NCBI GenBank assembly: GCA_029817715.1
Contig: JARUPY010000190.1
Location: forward strand, 4,464,001-4,528,000
Source of the DNA: Melastoma dodecandrum
Taxonomy: Eukaryota > Streptophyta > Magnoliopsida > Myrtales > Melastomataceae
DNA: 64,000 bases
Direction: 5' to 3'
The notes below the pieces were generated by a model. The model was not told where the DNA came from. It was given only the letters and a program-made list of their open reading frames with translations, and did no database searches. The position numbers and the translations under genes were made by a program. This document shows positions 1 through 9,885 of the stretch, piece after piece. The stretch's first letter is position 1; each line of letters opens with the position of its first letter.

Positions 1-679
1 AACTGCTGAACTCGTCAACTGTAGCTCCAACTCCAAACCCCTCACTCGCCGAACAACCAACACGCATTGAACGTACCGATTGGACTAACAGTGGCCCGGG
101 CCTCCGCAGACACCCAGGCAGCCGGTCCTTGAACCTCCGGCTGGTCATCCCTTACCGAATCAAACAAAGGAGAACTCCAATCAGCTCACGAACACACAAC
201 GAAAAATCCAGCACAGAAATCCGCATCCTTACTTCGAGGGAGAATATGGAGAGAGCGGTGATGGCTTCATCCACTGGCACCACCCCCATTGGGAGGACGA
301 GCGACGGCTACTGCAACGGCGATTGTAGTTGGTTAGGTCGAGCTAGTGACAGAACCATAGCGCTGGAGCGACGAGATCCCGATGGAAAACGGAAAACATG
401 AAAACAAGATAAAAGAGTGTGACGACGAAGCGCGACTGCGGACACTCAAAAGGTCAATCCCTCTTCTTTCTTCCTTTAATTAACTACTTAATTAGCGCGC
501 CTCCATGAATCGGCCGTTAGCCCGGCCCACCACCAAAATCATATGCAGTTGTCGCTTGAATCCTAAGATGTGAAAAGAAAACCATAATTAGCGGCCGGAT
601 CCCCACACGAGCACGAGAACAAAAGGCAGCTCGGGGATTTCGATGCCGGCAAAGATACCGCTGCTGCAGGCGTTTACCA
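1..679. other. Left-edge intergenic sequence and pTAC3 3' flank
   Basis: No gene is supported here. The right part is the 3' flank of the minus-strand pTAC3 gene, whose stop codon is at 680-682. Positions 1-400 read on the minus strand resemble a promoter or 5' leader (pyrimidine-rich, then GC-rich) of a gene that would continue off the left edge, but no conserved protein is seen. The 90-residue plus-strand reading frame at 129-401 has no recognisable similarity and is probably chance. Confidence 0.4.
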
Positions 680-3600
680 TCACTCTTCGCGACCAAATGC
701 ATCTTCATCAGCCACGGTATCGACATTTTGCTTGGCAGAGATTACCCTGTCCAGGGTTTGATCCGGCACGGTGATGCCAGAGGTCTCCATCTCTGCAACT
801 ATAGCCACAGCAGCGTCCAGTTCTCCAAGGTCGAGGCACAAAGAGATGATCTCGTCGTATAGAGGACTATATGACAGGAACAACAAAGTGCATCAGCCAG
901 TGGTGACCGAGGTGGGGTATCTCGAATTATTTTCAGTCAAAGGCATCGCGCAAACCGTACCACCCGAATGCATAACCGAGAGCATGCGTCGTTTGCAAGA
1001 TCTTTAGGAAAGCAGAAGGCAAAGGGGCCCTTATTGCCGCTCGCAGTATCATCGCACAGTCCCCAATGGTTGGCTTCCCAGACAATTCTACGACCTGGAA
1101 AATAGTTTACTCCAGCAATCATATGTCTCGCACATTACCAAGTCCAGAGACCCGGGAATCATGTTGAATAGAGTGGATTGACTTGCCTTCTCCAACACTT
1201 GTATCGCTAACTCAACTTCCCACTCTTGTGACCATTTCCTAGGCGGCCTGTTCCTTATTTCCCTCTCCCATGTCCAACCCCATGCATCGGCAATCGTATA
1301 CATGTCCTTAACATCAAAGATTTTCCTTTTCCGCATTTCCGCAAATGCTTCGAATGGTTCCAGAGGAAACCAGTCTTCGTCAGCATCGTCCTGCATCCAT
1401 GCACCACCATTACACCTAATGACTTCATTAAGCACAAATACGAGCATATCTTTTTCCAGAAAAAAAGAAAAAAGAAAAACCAAGTTTAGGAAAGCGTCCT
1501 GTTAAGAGTAGCTGGATATGAAACATCATGACCAGTGCAGCAATTTCCTTAAACTTACCTCGACAGATATTCGCCTCCTCCGAGATTTTTTCGATGGTGT
1601 ACTAGTTTGATCAGAATCTTTCAAGAGCTGCACCCCGATCATCTGAAGGGGCTTCTTCACTTGCGCTTCTTTGACCTTCATCTGCTCTGCATCCAGACGT
1701 TCTGTTTGCTCTTCTACTTCGACTTCAGCTTCTTCCTCTTCATCTGCTTCATCCTCATCCACATCCTTCGCGACATCTTCAGCTACATCTGTATCATCCA
1801 ACGTATCTGGAACCTCTAGAGCCTCTAGTTCGATGGGCTTTCCATGTTGACCATCAATTCCTTCTCCAAGAAAGCGGCGCTTCCAGAATTCTGTATTTCC
1901 TTCTTCCAGCTTGATCCTAGAGATAAGTTCATCAAGGTCTTTATCAACCTGAATCATAAAAAAATATCCAACAATACAGTAAGTTTACAAAGAGATAACT
2001 AGAACATACAATAGAACAACAAAGGCCCTTATAACAACCTCCTCCTCTTCTTCCTCCACTGGAGGCACCCAAAGAGGACGTCCCCGAGAACGGTTTATCC
2101 TCCTAGCTTTCTGGACCCGCTGATAAAGTACATTCCTAGTCCCATCAATTGGAAGATCTTGAGCTTCCAATTCCTCCTTTAATTCAGGTACTGTCATCTT
2201 ACTGGCAGCCTTAGGCTTTAAAACAATCTGAACAGGACCTTTGATGATTTTTTTCAACCTCTCCTCCACCCTGATATAGTCAGCTCCAGACACATCACCA
2301 AGTGAGGCAGGACCTTCACATTGCAAGGTCTTCAAAAGCTTACGGTGATAAATCTTTGATTCCTCTAGACATCTCTTTTTGAAGGAGGTTTCCATGGGGT
2401 TTGAATAGGCAAATCCGGCAGCATCGGGATCTAAGGGGGTCTTCCCCCTTCTAGGTACCCAACGCTTGCGTTCTCCTGTGAGTCCGCCTTCGGCAACATA
2501 CCTGATTTCAAGGCACAAATAGAAATAACCATATTCATAATTTCATGCGGACTCCAGGTAACAAGATTAGGGCTTGAGTCTTCTGTTCATGCAGGGAAGA
2601 CTTGGATGTAAGAAGGCGGAAGGGCCTTCATTAAGGACATAGTTTCTTCTCTTAGATAAAAGTGTTGCGATCGGAAGCAATCATGATTTTCAAAACCAGC
2701 CGGAAGAAAGGACCAATCACGCCATCAAGAAAACATACCTAGCTATGTAGTCAATTTCATAACCAAGTTCAGCTTCTTCTTGCAGAGGTTCAATCCAAGA
2801 GCTCACCAAAGTGCGGTATTTTCGGCTTAAAATCATAGCTCTAGATGGAATTGGCTGATTGTCTTTGGCCATAGACTCTAAGGCTTCCAGCAGTTCAACA
2901 ATCCTTCCTGTATTTGAGCCCAAATGAAACATTTTTCATCCCATGCAAAGCAGCAAAAGCCATGGCATTTGCATCTAAGTTAAGACAAAGGATCTCCACC
3001 AGCAATCATTTGATTTATTCTCCAAATAACTCTTGTTTTAAAGATCAAGACAGACAAGTAACTCCGTGTACCTTCTCTACATAGAGCTCGAAGATACAAA
3101 GAAAGAGGATCTCCGAAGTTTCCTTCGTTATAGAGAACTTGCATTCCCCCTTCGATCTGGCTAAGGGCACGAAAATGGCGAATTGCTTCTTTCATAACAC
3201 AATACTTGGTAAAGCACTCAACCAACAACCTGAAGCATAAAACAAGAGTCGTTGTCAATGTATTTGCGTAAGTTGAAACCTGAATGAAATATAGCATCGA
3301 GTCAGTCAGGATTGAAAAAGGCCGACTTAGATCAAGAAAAAAAATCAATTTAATAATTGTCACTTTCAACGGAGGATCAGTAATTCATGCATCTAAAGAA
3401 CATTAGTGACAAAAACATAGCATAACACATTCATATGGCGTCTCAAGAAGCTCACATGATGAACGTGACAGCATTCATGCTCACCATTCACCATGTTATG
3501 TAGGTAAATTCAATTGCTTAGAATGGATATTAAATTACTTTGAAAAAAAAGATACAATTAAATGTGAAATAGAAATCTACTTAAAATGAATTGATCAAAT

Positions 3601-6167
3601 GATGGCAGTATTCCCCAGAAAAGCCACTTGAAGCTGTTGTCTTACGCGTAAGTTCTCACATTCGGCTGCAACCTTTTGTGGTCTTCAACCATCATCCCCA
3701 ATAATTCAGCCACATCTTGCACCCTGTATCTCATGAAGAACAAAACATAAGATAAACAACTTTGGAGAGCTTAGACGAGTTTATGCTTACTACGAGACAA
3801 TAGAAGAGCCCAAACACTAATTCGGTATAATTGACTAGTCATTTTAGTATTAATCTTCCCATTGCACAAAATGCAACGGACAAGCGGAGGTACTATTGGT
3901 TACTGGTACAGTAAAACAAGAAATCAGAGATATCAGTATGCTTTAACAGAAAAATTTTAGCAAATAAACATGCACTTATTTGTAAATGCAGAACAACTTC
4001 GGAGGTACAATTGATTGCATATAACAAGAATGCAAACAAACAAGTAACCAGAGGAATATAAGGTCCCACCTGTCATAAGATTCAGCTCTGGTGTAAGCTT
4101 GGATGACCCAATTGTAGCTATCAGCATCCGGCTTCATGAAGTCTGGCGAAAAAAATCATTATTCTATTTATTTGCTTAAATCTGTAAGTAAAAAAATATA
4201 TATGAAGATTCAAGCTGCTAAAAGCCAAAATTTTCTAAGCAAAACAATGCACTTGAAAATTTTCAACTTAGAAAATTTTACTTTGTTCAGAGTAAAACGT
4301 TCATTGCAAGTAACAAAATTATGAAAATTCAAGCTGCTAAAAAATAAAATTTCTAAGCAAGACAAAGTTTGACTTGGAAATTTTTCTCAGAAAACTTTGT
4401 TTTGCTCAGAGTAAAATGTTGTTTTGCTTAGAAAATTTCCTTGGTTGAGATCCCAACCACAAAGCTACCAGCGATATGAGGAACTACAATCACATACAGC
4501 CAAACAACATATCATTCCAAATGACAAGAAATTATTAAAAAAAAAACATGATGATAAAAGCCAACATAAAACATGACAGAAACAGAACCAGTAATGCATA
4601 TGACCAGCTGCAAGTTCCATGCATCTCCACATGAATGAACTCAAATTCCGGCACCTTCAATGTTTGGAACCACAAAGATCGCCTTATTTGTAATGACAAA
4701 CTAAACTGCTTTACGGGAAGTTACCAACGGAAAATGTATATTAGAAACAAAAGAAAGTAGAACCTTCTCCATATTCCATGTTCTCAAATGTTGCAAAAGC
4801 TACTTCTGGTATTCCACAAGTGGCCTATGTGAAAGAAGGACAAGCAAAAGAATGTTGGAACCAGAAAGGATCAATATTTAACATATATAATTTATTTTTA
4901 TTGGCAATAGTATGCATAATAAGAAGAAAGGGCCCTTTTTTAACAACTAATAAACCAGAGAAGCTAAGTAAGTTTGGTTTGTTTTCTAATAACATACAAG
5001 CCCAAAAAAGATAATGGCCAGGTCATAAATTATCTTGCTAAAGTTCACTTGAAACATACCTGTACACTTAAAAGACAATTGAAGTGAAATGTTGTCGCGA
5101 ACCGTCCAGCAGCCTCCATTTCATAGCAAATTTCTATGGCATTGGAATGGTCTCCAACTTTGCAATCTTCTTCAATTATGAGATCATACAGTTCATCAGT
5201 AGCCCGCAAACCACTTTTCGCACCCTTTAGGAAAACAGCATTGGCCTCCTCCAAGTGTTTGTTTCTCACCATCTCCTCTGTCATTTAACCCAATCATTCG
5301 AGTGTTGTCAAACCCACAAAATGTATAAATTATATGCACACATTTCCTATTGAAGGACACATAAGATGACTACAGCATTCTTGTGTACCAACAAGAATAA
5401 TCCATGCTTGGCGTATATCGAAATTCAGTTTCTCCATCGCGGCAAGAATATCCAATCCCCTGTTCCCGGACCCTCGGGACCCAAACAACCTAATCAATGC
5501 AATAAACGTTTCATGAAGGGGCCTCAAACCCGCACTCAGTTCCCTCCTCAGCGAATTCATCTGCATTTATGAAAAACTACGCATAAACCACATCTGCAAA
5601 ACCCATAAGCATTTCTCCCCATACCGATCAAGGCAGTAAGAAGAGCTTAATCCGATGAGCTCATTTTATGAAGCTGAGACTTAGGGAGAGTAATTGGTGC
5701 ACTAACAAGACACCTAATGCCTTAAACAACTCAAAGCTACAACTCTAACAGTAGTTCAAATCACATCTCTCTGTAGCAGTTAATATCATGATAGGCCGTA
5801 GAAAGAGTGCGACGAAAAAACCGTCACTCACCGCCCCCTCTACGTCGCCGGCCAGTGCGCTGGCGACCACCATCCCGTGGAAGGACCGCGGACCAGGGGT
5901 CAGCCCGGCGGCAATCATGTCATAGACAACTTCGGAAACCCCGGACACGTCACCGTCCCTGGCGCGCGTCATGAGCTCCTCCATGAACACGAGCCGTAGC
6001 GACTTCTCCGCCGCGGAGGCGGAGGAGATGGATGGGATGATCACGGACGGGAGCCCAGAGGGCCCGGATGTGGAAGAGGACGAAGACTTGCGGCGGCGCC
6101 GCTTGGGAGCAGCGGTGGCTGCGATGACTGACGGCAGCGGGGGGTGGAGGGAGAGCGCGGGGAGCAT
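680..6167 (-). CDS. PTAC3: Plastid transcriptionally active chromosome protein 3 (pTAC3), SAP and PPR protein
   Basis: Thirteen exons in descending order: 6167-5832, 5560-5389, 5277-5060, 4824-4764, 4142-4070, 3723-3646, 3229-3072, 2907-2739, 2501-2039, 1948-1559, 1390-1187, 1094-961, 866-680. They sum to 2,643 nt with consistent phases (880 aa), close to the family's usual length of about 900. The N terminus is Ser/Arg-rich like a plastid transit peptide. Next come PPR-like helical repeats (e.g. RSFHGMVVASALAG, TFHFNCLLSVQ), a SAP DNA-binding motif near residue 520 (SELKEELEAQ-like, here PELKEELEAQDLP), an acidic Asp/Glu linker, and a conserved C terminus (DDADEDWFP, LYDEIISLCLDLGELDAA). Family knowledge: pTAC3 associates with the plastid-encoded RNA polymerase and supports chloroplast transcription. 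Intron 11 appears to be GC-AG. The exon 9 donor (GTTGTT) is weak; ending the exon at 2036 would add one codon. Confidence 0.93.
4203..4420. repeat. Imperfect 118-bp tandem duplication in pTAC3 intron 4
   Basis: Two copies begin near 4203 and 4321, each with a GAAAATTCAAGCTGCTAAAA-like start and a CAGAGTAAAA(C/T)GTT end. The AT-rich unit also contains self-complementary TTTTCTAAGCAAAAC / TTTGCTTAGAAAATT stretches. It lies in the 621-nt intron between exons 4 and 5 and does not touch coding sequence. Confidence 0.7.
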
Positions 6168-6292
6168 TGGCGCGGCAAGAGGTTTAACGGTCCCTTCTCT
6201 CGAGAGGGAGTGTTTGGATAAGAGAAGGGGAGGCGACTGCGAGCGCCGAAGACGAATCGCCGAAACCGGGTATCCGGGTCGGGTCCAACAGT

Positions 6293-6347
6293 TGGCCCAT
6301 ATTGGGCCGGATTGTGGCCCAGGTTACAGGCCCATTTACAGCCCAAT
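6293..6347 (-). promoter_or_regulatory. Site II (TGGGCC/GGCCCA) cluster upstream of pTAC3
   Basis: Five GGCCCA/TGGGCC/AGCCCA elements lie within 55 bp, about 125-180 bp upstream of the pTAC3 start codon at 6167. Such clusters are known plant promoter elements bound by TCP-type factors and are typical of housekeeping and organelle-protein genes. Positions are seen in the sequence; binding is inferred. Confidence 0.6.
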
Positions 6348-6797
6348 CATATAACCAAGCTGCAATTGACGTATTTTTTTTAATAACCGAGTGTTTCGTG
6401 GGTAAGTTCAAAGTTTTCGAGTCCTCGGTACATCCTTTTACGGCCTAGAGCATGACAGATATTTCATGACGCGACTGTTGAGATTCAATCTCTCGGATGA
6501 ATTCTCAAAATTTTCACCGAGATTTTCTGATCTTGGACGTAAATAAATGTGTATGTTAACTAGTCAACAAATCCATGTGCATTTATTCCATGAAGGAAAT
6601 CTCACATATTTAATTGCATCTTCCACGTTGCAGAAGAACAACACCTCTTTTTTAACCTTTTTATCATGCTATAAATTGGAAGCCCCAGTTTGGAAATGTT
6701 CATGTTGTAATAAAACATTACAGTGGAGTGTAGAGTTCAGTTCAGTTCCTGTCTTGAAAGATTTCTTGTCCATTTCTGGGTCAAGGGAGTGAGGGAG

Positions 6798-7325
6798 ATG
6801 ATGGTGGTGGATTCTGTCCTGGGGGACAAGCAAGGCACCGAGAAGAAGGGGAAGCTCTCCGTGCTCATAGTCGACGACGATCTGATAGTCCGAAGGGTTT
6901 GCAAGATGCTGCTGAAGAACGCGGACGCAGAAGCGGAGGCCGAGGTCGCCGTCAACAGGATGGAGGCCGTGAATCTGTGCGTCGCGGGGGCGTCATTTGA
7001 CGTCATCTTCATAGACCTGGAAATGCCCGTCATGGATGGAATCGAGGCGGGCTTTGACAGGACTTTTTACGAACGCTACTGTAATTATATCGTTGATGTT
7101 AAATGTGGGGGTTGACGGAGTTGTTTCCCCTTGCAGGCGACGAAGAAGCTCCGTGAGATGGGAGTGAAGAGTGTGATAGTTGGCGTGACCTCGCGTGCTT
7201 CGGAGCCAGAAATAGTGAGGGCTTTCATGGAGGCAGGCCTGGATGAGTTCTATGGGAAGCCGCTTACCGCTAACGTCATCAAATCCCTCATTAGGAACAA
7301 ATCCGATCAGCCGAAACCCCAATAA
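6798..7325 (+). CDS. Type-C two-component response regulator (ARR22/ARR24-like)
   Basis: Receiver-only protein of 145 aa, the size expected for type-C response regulators. Exon 1 is 6798-7046 and exon 2 is 7137-7325. Receiver landmarks are all present: acidic triplet in VLIVDDD, phospho-acceptor Asp in FIDLEMPVMDG, Thr in VGVTS and Lys in YGKPL. No DNA-binding domain follows. The start chosen is the first Met of MMVVDSVLG; a reading frame open further upstream (6723) looks like 5' leader. The best join gives DGIEATKKLREMG, which fits the family, but requires a GC-AG intron with a weak donor (GAG then GCGGGC). A GT donor after 7028 keeps frame but deletes six residues, and the GT at 7081 does not keep frame. 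Either the intron is non-canonical or the locus is mildly damaged. The family is thought to accept phosphate from His-phosphotransfer proteins in cytokinin-type signalling. Confidence 0.82.
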
Positions 7326-7723
7326 CATGCTCGCTGTGTCGGAATGAGTGGAAGGATGTTTAGGTTTGCCCTTGTGGTCTGTAATGAGAGCATCTGGTTA
7401 TCAAATAAATTAGCAGAAACATGTAACTATCGGTTGGTTCGAATGTTGTAACAGTTAATTCACATAAACAAAATTTAGTATCTGATCTCGTGAGCTTAGG
7501 GAAGAAACTTTTATCAGGAGATAATTTTTTAGAACTGATTTTTACACCAAAATAGTAAAATTGATTGTTTTTCTTTTTTACTTTATAGTTTCATCGTCAA
7601 TAACAAAAACCTGTTCAACCAAGAATTCAGGAAGAACTCCTACGAGAGATACCAACTCCGACTTCGCGAGTTAAAGTTTATCGATTCTAGCGAGGGCAAC
7701 CGGGAGCAATCGGACAACATCGA
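7326..7723. other. Intergenic, response-regulator 3' flank
   Basis: AT-rich sequence between the response regulator stop codon and the GDSL fragment. No coding, RNA or repeat feature could be supported. Confidence 0.5.
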
Positions 7724-7930
7724 TCAGAGGTCGGTATCCATGGCCTGTATGGTGTTGAGGTTCATTGGGTCCATGTACTTGGTCGAGCTGGTCATGATCT
7801 GGTCGACTATGATCCGGTTTGCTTCTTGGAAGGGTGGAACGCATCCCAGAACGCATTCCTGTCCCGCTCCGGACAAACGTTCGATGCCGCTGTTGCCCGC
7901 AACATGCTACCTTTAATGTCTCAAATCCTG
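7724..7930 (-). pseudogene. GDSL esterase/lipase last-exon fragment, frameshifted
   Basis: Read on the minus strand, this matches the last exon of the intact GDSL gene at 20.2-22.2 kb. Pieces appear in three frames: VACCGQ, then [25 protein letters not shown] residues, then EANRIIVDQIMTSSTKYMDP to a TGA stop at 7724-7726. At least two frameshifts separate them, and no upstream GDSL exons are seen next to it. It carries the conserved catalytic Asp/His context (FWDAFHP). The most economical explanation is a decayed relic of a tandem duplicate of the neighbouring gene. Confidence 0.8.
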
Positions 7931-8089
7931 TTGATGGGCGAAAATGAACGAAAACGAATCAAAGAGACGTGCTTAACACTCTTTGGAGACGATGGAAAAT
8001 TCATTGCGAGAACGGGCTCGACTTTTACTGTAAGCTTTGGGGCCGGTGAATTTGGAAAACGCAGGCCTGGTCCAAGTCCAACATAAAAG

Positions 8090-8350
8090 CTTAAGGATTC
8101 GCTCTAAAATTAATTAGCAACAGAGGGATTGACCAATTGGCATTACATGCTAGTTTGGGAGCCGCTGACTTGTGGGACTTAATATACTTCAACATCTCCC
8201 CTTAAATAAAAGTCCATATTACTCTGGAATCTGATAGCAAGTGAAAAATCTTCGGCCGGCTTACTCCTAAGCCCAGTATAGAAGCCCAACGGGCTCTACT
8301 TTATAATCAATTAGCAATAGAGGGATTAGTTTGAGAGGCACTTTCTTTTC
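8090..8350 (-). mobile_element. Decayed TRIM-like element (LTR fragments)
   Basis: The block resembles the intact TRIM at 45893-46465. A left part ends GTGGGACTTAATATACTTCAACA followed by a polypurine-type CTCCCC (minus-strand purine tract), and a right part contains AGCCCAGTATAGAAGCCCA. Both parts share AATTAGCAA(C/T)AGAGGGATT. The boundaries are eroded and no target-site duplication was found, so orientation and extent are inferred. Confidence 0.4.
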
Positions 8351-8401
8351 AACAGGAACTCGTGAAACTTAAAACTTGATGAATCATTATGCAGCAACCA
8401 T

Positions 8402-8480
8402 GTATTATTGAGCCCCTGCCGAATCGCATGTATTATGAATCACATGCGAGTCATACTTCTTATTGAGCCCCTGCCGAATC
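8402..8480. repeat. Short direct repeat TATTGAGCCCCTGCCGAATC
   Basis: The 20-bp string occurs near 8405 and again near 8461, about 57 bp apart, in the interval between the TRIM-like remnant and the Athila 5' LTR. No gene is present here. Confidence 0.6.
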
Positions 8481-8598
8481 CGGGTGTGGGTTAAATGGCC
8501 CTGCGTCAGCGGCTCGGGGGCGCCCTGCCCATTCCTGCATCTCATAGCCAGCTCCCCAGGGATGCGACCCAACGGGCACGGAACGTCAGGGGAGCCAT

Positions 8599-9758
8599 TG
8601 ATAACTCTATGAAAGTAGAGTTATTTAGGGCAACTTCCTATTTAGATTTTGTTAGATTTGTGAAATATTGTGTTTATTGCGTAATATTCCTAGTTATTTC
8701 ACATTATTCCCGAGAAATAGATTACTGCCGAGTTTTCTGGTTTATTTCAGGATAAATATGAAGAAAAGAGGACCTCGGCGTAATTATGAAGACTTCGTGC
8801 AAAGGGAAGATCTCTGGATGCTCTTGCAAGACCAAAAGCTACGATGGGGAGAAATTAGAAGATTTTCTTTCCTGATTTTTCAGAGATTCTCTAGGTTTAT
8901 TTGGGGATTATAAAAACATTGTAGTTTGACCTAGAGAGGGGGGAGGCGACTACAGAGAGCCGTCGACAAAGACTTTGGGAGTTTTTCTTAGTTTTCCTTT
9001 ATGTCGTTTTCATTGTCTACGATGGATTTGATGTTCTCGTTTATTTCGGTTATGAACTAAATTTCTTTGCCTAGGGTTAAGATGGATCTTGACGATTAGT
9101 CAAGAGTCTATCTCTTTTGACACACTCGAATGATTTTGGGTTGATTATTCCTGTTCGTTCTTAACGCTTTCTTATTGCCTGATCACCAATAGGATTGAAT
9201 AGTGAATTTAGGTGAACTCGGAAGGGGAATCCTAGATTAAGCACGGGGAGAGGAATGACTTAGGGTAAACTTAGTCGGAAGACGGGTTTATTAACGAGCG
9301 GGATAGGAATATACCCAATCGTCCTAGGTAATCGAATTGGAATTGATTCTTAAGGGGCACTCGATAGTTAATCTACCTAGGAATAGAGTGATTACTATTT
9401 ACAGAGTTGTACGTTCTTATGACCTCGGGAGGGGCGTAGGGAGATAACCGAATTCCAGATTATCAACCAGATCATTTTAAGCGTGTTGATTGAGATATGA
9501 CTTGCGATTAATTGTCCGGTGAAATTGTCGCCCTAGGTGCTTTTCTCATCTGAATTTTAATTCAATTTACTTACTCGTTTTCTTTAGCTTTGCATTTAGT
9601 TAGATTATTTCTCAACTCGTTAGTTGGATAATAGAGATTGGTTAATTTGATAATTGGAAGAAATTCAGATCAGTCCTCGTGGGAACGATATCTTACTTAC
9701 ACTTTATTACTTGTACGATCGCGTGCACTTGCGTGGTGAATACGTTTTCGACGTGACA
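8599..9758 (+). repeat. 5' LTR of the Athila-type element
   Basis: 1,160 bp, beginning TGATAACTC and ending GACGTGACA (TG...CA). A TATA-like GGGGATTATAAAAACATT sits near 8903-8920, suggesting the U3/R boundary shortly after. It matches the 3' LTR at 18175-19334 over its full length as far as can be checked by eye. Small reading frames inside it occur identically in both LTRs and are not genes. Confidence 0.95.
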
Positions 9759-9764
9759 AGTTTT

Positions 9765-9782
9765 TGGCGCCGTTGCCGGGGA
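9765..9782 (+). promoter_or_regulatory. Primer-binding site, tRNA-Asp type
   Basis: TGGCGCCGTTGCCGGGGA lies six bases downstream of the 5' LTR. It is complementary to the 3' end of plant tRNA-Asp and is the usual primer site of Athila elements. It would prime minus-strand DNA synthesis. Confidence 0.88.
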
Positions 9783-9885
9783 CTGTTTTCTAGATTTTCA
9801 GCCAATATTATTTTTAATCATATCTTTATTAATTCAGCTTTAATCTTGATTTTCGATTTACTTGCAGGAAAAATTTCAACGTTGT

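Noticed and set aside
129..401. 90-aa plus-strand ORF
   Set aside because: No recognisable domain, unusual composition, and the region looks more like a minus-strand leader.
4778..5014. Plus-strand ORF with a SGIPQVAY stretch resembling pTAC3
   Set aside because: The true pTAC3 exon 4 is on the opposite strand at 4824-4764 (ATCGIPEVAFATFENMEYGE). The resemblance arises from near-palindromic codons; phases and strand of the other twelve exons settle it.
8495..8913. Small ORFs in the 5' LTR, repeated at 18140-18489
   Set aside because: They are identical in both LTRs and are non-coding LTR sequence.
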